From an uncultured Chloroflexota bacterium (GTDB taxonomy: Bacteria; Chloroflexota; Chloroflexia; Chloroflexales; Roseiflexaceae), in contig CALFIC010000069.1 in NCBI GenBank assembly GCA_937876225.1, positions 1-12,827 on the forward strand: 12,827 nt of DNA, in the 5' to 3' direction. The notes beneath the pieces were generated by a model. That model did no database searches, was not told the DNA's origin, and saw only the letters and a list, made by a program, of their open reading frames with translations. Both the position numbers and the translations under genes were made by a program. Within the stretch, counting starts at the first letter, position 1. Each line of letters begins with the position of its first letter. Positions 7,746 to 12,827 of this stretch are shown in pieces.

Positions 7746-10700
7746 ATGACGACGATTCAAACACCGAAAAGTGATGATATCTACCAGCAGTGGCTCAAGA
7801 CTGCGGTCGGCGCGCTGTCGAAAGCAGCACGATCAAGCGCAACCCTACGCATGACTGAACGCAACGTCATACGTTGCACATCACTTATCGACGATACCGC
7901 GGCAAATCACTACAACACACTCTTGCAAAAAGAACTCCGTGTCACGTTCCGTTTCACAGACTATGAACTCAACGACAAAAACACCAATGAACTGATAAGA
8001 ATCGGTACCAATGCGCGCACCAAAGAAAACGATGATGCCTACCGCGTTTTGTACATCACATTTGGGCAATTAAGCGTCACCGCAGCAGACATGACCATTT
8101 CCGCACCCATATTCCTCTTGCCTATCAAAATTATCCGCGACAAAGATGACAAAAAACGTGTCCGAATTGGTCGCAACGGCGACATTATCTTGAATCGTAG
8201 CCTGCTACGCGAACTCCAACCACGTGCGTTAGACCATGGCAAAGCAATGCAGCAAAAAATCATCGATTTACTGCGTGCAAGTTATGGCGACGGCACACCG
8301 ATTCAACCAAAGAATATATCCGACATCCATGCATTCATCAAAAACGAGCTCTTACCTATAACGAACACGCTCTTTGAGCATGCGAACGCCGCCCTTGAGG
8401 AAAACACCGTCAATATTGGGGTATTCCAAACAGAGAAAGATGCGTTCATTCAAGATATCCAACGAATCATCGACGCTGGTGCTAATCGTGACCGTTCGAG
8501 CCTTGATTCCTTCCTTTTGCCGAAATTAAACCAAGGCGGATCACAAAACGACACAGTGCAAGCAACTAATGCCGATGCACGCATACTCTATCCCTTTGAA
8601 AAATATTTGACCTATTCGTGTGATGCGAGTCAACGGAAGGTCCTCGATCGCATTCTCAACAAAGGTGAATCCGTTGTTGTACAAGGTCCTCCTGGAACGG
8701 GGAAAAGTCAGACCATCGTCAATTTGTTGCGTTGCGCAGCTGCAATGGGCAAGAAAGTCGTTTTCGTCGCCGAAAAAGACGCTGCTTTTGAGTCCATTAT
8801 CGATAAAATCAATCCTAATTGGCTCGGATCAGAAGCAAAAAAGAAGGATGGAAATACCCTCTTTGATGCTTTTGTTCTCGATGCACGCTACATTAGTTTT
8901 AAACAAAAAAAGAAAAAAAGTGAATATCGCAACGAATCAAAAAATGCCGGTAATCTGCCCACCAAAAATGAAACAAACCCAGCACATCGCTCATTCGTGC
9001 GTATGTCACGGCTCTTTCAGCGTATTACCACCATGTATGACATGCTGACAAACATCGCAGCACATCCTGATAGCGCCCAGGGTGTGACTGATGGTGAAGA
9101 GCAGCTCTCGATTACAGAAGTGCTCTATAAATGGGGTCCAGATGCACGTCCTGCCCTTGCACCGCAGTGGATACAAACGTACGATACTTGGGACAAATTA
9201 AAAAGCTTCTATACAAATGATGTGAAGTGGTATCGCATCTGGGAACTAGAGACGTGGCGGGGCTATTACATTCGTCTCTTTGGGGCGCTCTCACTTCCTT
9301 TCGCACTCGCGGTACGAGACAGAATATTCGTAAATGGAGACATCAGTGGGGCATTCCCTTCAGACGCCCATGACCCTGAATATACAGAATTGCCGAGCAT
9401 CCTGCGGCCATTAGCAAGTATTATTTCGTACTATGTCCAATCCACCAATCAGCAAAGTCAACCCGAGCCTATATTTAAGTTAGCGGCACACGAAGTCTTG
9501 TTACGAGATCTACTGACGCGACGACGCTATGCATTTCGGCCACCAGCGAATCCCAACAGAGAGCAAGCCAAACGTACGCTATTAGGGACAATTGCGTACA
9601 AGTTTGAATCACTCATATACAAATTGTTCAATCCCACTTCTATCACAAAGTTTCTCCGTAGATTACAAGAGTATTCTGTCGATTTTGGCAAAACGTATTC
9701 GCAAGACCTCGATAATTATGGAAAGATTCGCTTTGCAGAAGCGGCATTGACCCACGTTAATTCGGCACAATTAACTGAATTTGACTCCACATGGGATGAC
9801 ATGATTCAAGCATTCCCCATTTGGCTTGCTACACCGGAGTCATTGCCAGCACTTCTTTCGACCAAACAATTATTTGACATCGTAGTCTTTGATGAAGCCA
9901 GCCAAATCATTCCCACTCATGTGGTTGGGGCACTCTACCGCGCCAAACAATGTGTTGTCATGGGTGACGAAAACCAACTCCCCCCGACGACCTTCTTTGA
10001 GCGCACAGACCGGGACGACGATATGATTCCGGAATTGCGCGAGTTTTTGGCAAGCACCGGATCAAATCTTATTGCGTGGGCCAAACAATCCAATCTGCCA
10101 ACCTACGAACTCAAAAACTTCTACCGTGGCAGCGAAGAATTGATCCGTATGTCGAATCAACGCTTCTACACAACCGGGATTAACAGCGGCCTGCTCACAT
10201 TACCAGATACCAAACCCACCGGTCATATCGTTCACCACGTAATTGCACCGCGCGAGGATGCAGAAAACGGCACTAAAGCAGTCATTCACAAAGTCAAAGA
10301 AGTCACTCAAGCAATCCTCAACGACCCTGCCAGCGAAGGTGTCATCATCATCTGTACTGGTCAAAACGATGAGGAAAAAGCAGAAGAAATCTTGGCTGAT
10401 TTACTGTACGAACGTGATTCCGACGACGACAGTGCATCGAGTACGGAGAGACTACGCAAACAAGTGCGCCTCCGCCGGATCGAGGATGTACAAGGACTCG
10501 AAGATAGTCACGTCATACTCTTTTTGCACCAACCACAACGCACCGCAGACGGCTATGTAAATCTTCAATTCCTCGGTCCAATCAACGGTACGAATGGTCA
10601 CAAACGACTCAACGTTGCATTAACCCGAGCTCGCAACAAAGTCATTTTGGTCACGACATTCGAAGCTGACGAACTCGCAGCAGGTGGCATAGAACTGAAT

Positions 10701-11120
10701 GACGGGTGCTCGTTCCTCTTCAACTACATGAAGGACATCGACGTCATCGATCGCAACACGACGAGCCTGTCAGACAACAGCACGAATTGGGAACGCGCTA
10801 TCTATGATGTCGTCTTCAAAGGGGATGCGCTCACCGGCTGGCGGGCACACTATGAGTACGGACGCTCGCGTTATCCGATTACGTATGCGTTTCGGCGCAC
10901 GGCCATGGGCAAAGAAGATGGCAACTTTGTCTATGCCTTGGAGACAGATCTCGGTAGATTTACCCGCAAGGACTTCGACCCACGAGACCTCTACAATCGC
11001 GACAAACGTATGGCAGACCGTCTGGGCTGGAAGCACGCGAATCTATTCCCAGTCCTCGATATGTTCACCAAAACCAAAGCGAAGCTCCGCTCGAGCCACG
11101 CCAAAAAACTCAAATATTAG
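7746..11120 (+). CDS. DUF4011-type SF1 helicase with Vsr-like C-terminal domain
   Basis: The 1124-residue protein is numbered here from the ATG at 7746; 7743 is possible. Residues about 50-160 resemble the DUF4011 N-terminal domain. Helicase motifs follow: Walker A G-P-P-G-T-G-K-S at 314-321; a Ia-like V-V-F-V-A-E-K; D-E-A-S at 716-719 after an insertion of about 400 residues; G-D-E-N-Q-L-P-P-T at 740-748; Y-R-G at 793-795; D-V-Q-G-L-E-D at 914-920; and A-L-T-R-A-R at 958-963. This is an UPF1-like SF1 ATPase acting on nucleic acid. The last about 100 residues follow the Vsr/MTES_1575 nuclease pattern: E1066-T-D1068, N-R-D-K-R around 1086, then L-G-W. The early Asp expected in these nucleases appears replaced by Thr, so cleavage activity is doubtful. 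DUF4011-helicase-Vsr proteins are reported as anti-phage genes (Hhe). The gene stands alone, divergent from the DUF4230-like gene. Confidence 0.88.
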   Translation: MTTIQTPKSDDIYQQWLKTAVGALSKAARSSATLRMTERNVIRCTSLIDDTAANHYNTLLQKELRVTFRFTDYELNDKNTNELIRIGTNARTKENDDAYRVLYITFGQLSVTAADMTISAPIFLLPIKIIRDKDDKKRVRIGRNGDIILNRSLLRELQPRALDHGKAMQQKIIDLLRASYGDGTPIQPKNISDIHAFIKNELLPITNTLFEHANAALEENTVNIGVFQTEKDAFIQDIQRIIDAGANRDRSSLDSFLLPKLNQGGSQNDTVQATNADARILYPFEKYLTYSCDASQRKVLDRILNKGESVVVQGPPGTGKSQTIVNLLRCAAAMGKKVVFVAEKDAAFESIIDKINPNWLGSEAKKKDGNTLFDAFVLDARYISFKQKKKKSEYRNESKNAGNLPTKNETNPAHRSFVRMSRLFQRITTMYDMLTNIAAHPDSAQGVTDGEEQLSITEVLYKWGPDARPALAPQWIQTYDTWDKLKSFYTNDVKWYRIWELETWRGYYIRLFGALSLPFALAVRDRIFVNGDISGAFPSDAHDPEYTELPSILRPLASIISYYVQSTNQQSQPEPIFKLAAHEVLLRDLLTRRRYAFRPPANPNREQAKRTLLGTIAYKFESLIYKLFNPTSITKFLRRLQEYSVDFGKTYSQDLDNYGKIRFAEAALTHVNSAQLTEFDSTWDDMIQAFPIWLATPESLPALLSTKQLFDIVVFDEASQIIPTHVVGALYRAKQCVVMGDENQLPPTTFFERTDRDDDMIPELREFLASTGSNLIAWAKQSNLPTYELKNFYRGSEELIRMSNQRFYTTGINSGLLTLPDTKPTGHIVHHVIAPREDAENGTKAVIHKVKEVTQAILNDPASEGVIIICTGQNDEEKAEEILADLLYERDSDDDSASSTERLRKQVRLRRIEDVQGLEDSHVILFLHQPQRTADGYVNLQFLGPINGTNGHKRLNVALTRARNKVILVTTFEADELAAGGIELNDGCSFLFNYMKDIDVIDRNTTSLSDNSTNWERAIYDVVFKGDALTGWRAHYEYGRSRYPITYAFRRTAMGKEDGNFVYALETDLGRFTRKDFDPRDLYNRDKRMADRLGWKHANLFPVLDMFTKTKAKLRSSHAKKLKY

Positions 11121-11129
11121 CTGGAATTC

Positions 11130-11159
11130 ACCCCTGGTATTCTCACGAATACCAGGGGT
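11130..11159 (+). terminator. Terminator of the DUF4011 helicase gene
   Basis: A perfect 13-bp inverted repeat (11130-11142 with 11147-11159), loop TCAC, begins 10 bases after the TAG stop. It is followed by TTTGT, a short U-tract. Confidence 0.8.
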
Positions 11160-11320
11160 TTGTACTGCTTATTTGCGTTGCACGTAATGTGGGGTATGGC
11201 AGTTGATGCACTACCTTTAAATCACTTATCCCGTAAGAGCATTTTTTGTGGAATTTTTCGAAATTATTGTGGGAGGTTAAGTGACACGCTTACTAATATT
11301 CATTTTTGCACTTGTTTACA
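11160..11320. other. Non-coding stretch between terminator and repeat array
   Basis: Part of a 347-base gap between genes (11121-11467). Apart from the terminator before it and the repeats and -10 box after it, I see no convincing gene or RNA here. The open frames that cross it have no ribosome site. Confidence 0.5.
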
Positions 11321-11419
11321 CATACGGTCGGCATTGGTTGCCAAAACTTTATACATACGGTCGGTATTGGTTGCCAAAATTTTATACATACGGTCGGCAG
11401 TGGCTGGAGAAACAACAAA
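11321..11419. repeat. Three tandem 33-bp direct repeats
   Basis: Copies begin with CATACGGTCGG at 11321, 11354 and 11387, an exact 33-base period. Copies 1 and 2 differ at two positions only. Copy 3 matches mainly over its first 13 bases, then diverges. Copies 1 and 2 carry the inverted repeat TTGG-TTG-CCAA. The period is close to three helical turns, so bound proteins would sit on one face of the DNA. The array ends 6 bases before a TATAAT box, which suggests regulator binding sites for the downstream small gene. Because 33 is a multiple of three, several frames stay open through it, but this is not evidence of coding. Confidence 0.85.
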
Positions 11420-11425
11420 CAAAGC

Positions 11426-11431
11426 TATAAT
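11426..11431 (+). promoter_or_regulatory. -10 box of the small gene at 11468
   Basis: TATAAT, a consensus match, lies 36 bases before the ATG. The -35 position falls inside degenerate repeat copy 3 and reads GCTGGA, a poor match. This is what would be expected of a promoter that relies on an activator bound at the repeats. Confidence 0.5.
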
Positions 11432-11467
11432 CGCCGCCGAGGAACAGACACACATAAAGGAGAAGTA

Positions 11468-11869
11468 ATGACTAACAATGATGCAACAGAGCAAACACAA
11501 CCAGAGGCAACAAAAGAAGAGTTAATAGGCGTTGCGAATAACATGTTTAAAGCCATAAATGGGCTCGTGTCGATATCTGAGTTGAAATATCCAGAAATGG
11601 AAAATGTCACACGTATGTTGGCCGATACCTTAGGCCGTATGGTAGCGCATACAACAAATGTCTTACCGCCACCATATAACGATCTAAGCGACCAATTTTT
11701 TATTGCGCGCTCCCTCCTCACAGAATTAATTGAAATCAACGAACAACGTAATGAAATTATGTTATCGTTATTGCAAACCGCTAACCGACTTGACGCGATA
11801 GTTTCTTATGACCAAAAAATCAACGCACCAGTTGAGTTACCTAAATCAAAGCGTCTTGTTAAAGAATGA
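11468..11869 (+). CDS. Small hypothetical helical protein
   Basis: I do not recognise this 133-residue protein. The ATG at 11468 has AAGGAG 5 bases upstream, which is why it is preferred over an in-frame TTG at 11306 that would translate the upstream repeats. The first 15 residues are polar (N, T, Q, E) and probably disordered. The rest reads as a set of amphipathic helices broken by a P-P-P-Y loop near residue 67. There are no cysteines, no membrane segment and no catalytic signature. It stands alone between the helicase terminator and a transposase remnant, converging on rpoC. A small helical partner or regulator is possible, but nothing in the sequence says so directly. Confidence 0.7.
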   Translation: MTNNDATEQTQPEATKEELIGVANNMFKAINGLVSISELKYPEMENVTRMLADTLGRMVAHTTNVLPPPYNDLSDQFFIARSLLTELIEINEQRNEIMLSLLQTANRLDAIVSYDQKINAPVELPKSKRLVKE

Positions 11870-11914
11870 ATGACATACGCAATGTAGGACACAAAGTCTA
11901 CCCTGATTGCTAAT

Positions 11915-12103
11915 CTAGCGGTGATTTGAAACACTCAACGCACAGAGTGATGCCGCAATTTTGAACAAAACGCCGGCAGTGATTCGCGCGTGAATCTGCG
12001 CAACTCGCATCTTCTCAAGTTGACTATTCCATGTCTCAATGCGCTTGTGATACATTCGCAGGAGTCGTTGTTTCGCCGATGTATTGGAGTTGATATTGGC
12101 ACA
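11915..12103 (-). pseudogene. Probable C-terminal remnant of an insertion-sequence transposase
   Basis: The minus-strand frame between a TGA at 12104-12106 and a TAG at 11915-11917 encodes 62 residues. Its second half (R-I-E-T-W-N-S-Q-L-E-K then I-H-A-R-I-x-A-G-x-x-x-K-I-A-A-S-L) has the pattern seen at the end of DDE transposases of IS982/IS5/IS4-like elements: catalytic Glu region, then a basic helix and a hydrophobic helix. If so, E in R-I-E-T is the third catalytic acid. The rest of the gene is absent, since rpoC ends only 62 bases away. The family assignment is tentative, and terminal inverted repeats were not identified. Confidence 0.45.
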
Positions 12104-12165
12104 TCAAATGACGATTATTGTCACACAGTATCATAAATCAAGTAGATTTCGTCTTGAGTCGAGAA

Positions 12166-12827
12166 CTATTGTGGGTCGTTGGGCGAGTCGTTTACATCAT
12201 TTTTCAACGATTCCAACATCGCTAGCACGTCGGCATCAACCGGCTTGACCGTTGGTGTGGCGCGTTGACGTGCGGGCTTGGCTGGTTGTGGTTGTATTTC
12301 GGGAACAACAGTCGCAACAGATTCGATATCGTTTACATCGTTTTTCAACGATTCCAACAGATCAAGCAGTGCAAGCACATCGGCATCAACCGGCTTAACC
12401 ATCGGTGTGGTGTGTTGGCGTGCGGGCTTGGCTGGTTGTGGTTCCTTTTCGGGAACAACAGGGGCAACAGCTTCGATATCGTTTACACCGCTTTTCAACG
12501 ATTCCAACAGATCAAGCAGTGCAATAACGTCTGGGTCAATGGGTTTGAAAGTCGATGCTGATCGTTGGTGTACGGGACTCGTCGATTGTTGTTCCTTTTT
12601 GTAATCAACCGTTGCCACGACGTCAGCTCCAACAGCCACTGCTTCGATGTCGGCACGTGCGTTGTCTTCGGCCAAACTGCGGCGTTGGGCTTCGGCCAAT
12701 TCGGCAGCCGCCAATTCGGCGGCGGCGACTTGACGCCGAGCTTCGGCACCGCTACCAGCAGGAATGAGCTTACCGATGACGACGTTTTCTTTGAGCCCAC
12801 GCAGGTAGTCGATTTTGCCGGTAATGG
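12166..12827 (-). CDS. rpoC: DNA-directed RNA polymerase beta' subunit, C-terminal end (5' end beyond window)
   Basis: The frame enters at the right edge with I-T-G-K-I-D-Y-L-R-G-L-K-E-N-V-V-I-G-K-L-I-P-A-G-S, the conserved final segment of bacterial beta'. Beta' holds the catalytic Mg-binding site and helps form the clamp, but those parts lie outside the window. After the conserved segment come an Ala/Glu-rich helix and a tail made of repeated modules, each with K-P-[IV]-D-x-D-V-[IL]-A followed by L-E-S-L-K-x-x-V-N-D and a Pro/Ala-rich linker. Two modules are 50 residues long (150 bases). The last is cut short by the TAG stop at 12166 and lacks three residues (Leu-Asp-Leu). Most bacterial beta' proteins end soon after the conserved segment, so this tail is a lineage-specific extension. 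No clear terminator follows the stop. Confidence 0.9.
   Translation of the reverse strand, partial: ITGKIDYLRGLKENVVIGKLIPAGSGAEARRQVAAAELAAAELAEAQRRSLAEDNARADIEAVAVGADVVATVDYKKEQQSTSPVHQRSASTFKPIDPDVIALLDLLESLKSGVNDIEAVAPVVPEKEPQPAKPARQHTTPMVKPVDADVLALLDLLESLKNDVNDIESVATVVPEIQPQPAKPARQRATPTVKPVDADVLAMLESLKNDVNDSPNDPQ
12190..12564. repeat. 150-bp tandem repeats in the rpoC 3' end
   Basis: Equivalent points recur at 12231, 12381 and 12531, an exact 150-base spacing. The copy nearest the stop has lost 9 bases in frame relative to the others. The two copies nearest the stop are more alike than either is to the one nearest the conserved core, which suggests a recent duplication. The region is coding, and all indels keep frame. 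Confidence 0.85.

Noticed and set aside
11321..11419. CRISPR array or replication iterons
   Set aside because: The repeats are directly contiguous with no spacers, so they are not CRISPR. No initiator gene, DnaA boxes or AT-rich unwinding region is seen for an origin. The position before a -10 box favours regulation.
11306..11467. Upstream extension of the small gene through the 33-bp repeats (11-residue repeats from a TTG start)
   Set aside because: The TTG has no ribosome site, while the ATG at 11468 has a well-spaced AAGGAG. The 33-base period keeps several frames open regardless of coding.
12265..12604. Plus-strand open frames with internal repeats
   Set aside because: They are antisense to the repeated tail of rpoC and reflect its 150-base period.

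Overview
The window looks like an accessory, probably anti-phage, block lying next to a housekeeping gene. At the right edge is the 3' end of rpoC (RNA polymerase beta'), read leftwards, with a repeat-built C-terminal tail. The rest is large DNA-processing genes typical of a defence island. The host is a bacterium. The rpoC ending and the mixed, mid-range base composition would fit a Chloroflexota member such as Herpetosiphon, but that is a weak guess and no marker here settles it.

Layout, left to right. (1) 1-2454, minus strand: an N6-adenine DNA methyltransferase of the Eco57I/PglX type, cut by the window edge. (2) 2451-5765, minus: a 1104-residue fusion of a phospholipase-D-type nuclease domain and a SNF2-like helicase. 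Its stop codon overlaps the methyltransferase start (ATGA), so the two form one translationally coupled operon that resembles a restriction-modification or DISARM-like system. (3) 5915-6640, minus: an unrecognised, GC-rich gene for a protein with Cys pairs at its N terminus and a proline-rich, acidic middle. (4) 6796-7620, minus: a membrane-anchored DUF4230-like protein followed by a strong hairpin. (5) 7746-11120, plus: a DUF4011-type superfamily 1 helicase with a degenerate-looking Vsr-type nuclease domain at its C terminus, followed by a perfect 13-bp terminator stem. Genes 4 and 5 diverge from back-to-back promoters around one small palindrome. (6) 11321-11419: three copies of a 33-bp direct repeat, just upstream of a -10 box and a small unknown gene (11468-11869, plus). 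(7) 11915-12103, minus: a probable C-terminal transposase remnant. (8) 12166-12827, minus: the rpoC 3' end.

How the genes may work together is inference. The helicase-nuclease and methyltransferase would discriminate self from foreign DNA by adenine methylation and attack unmodified DNA. The DUF4011 helicase may be a second, independent defence gene, perhaps linked to its divergent membrane-protein partner. A transposase scar, abrupt base-composition changes and repeat arrays all point to repeated acquisition of DNA next to rpoC. I see no tRNA, rRNA or CRISPR array.
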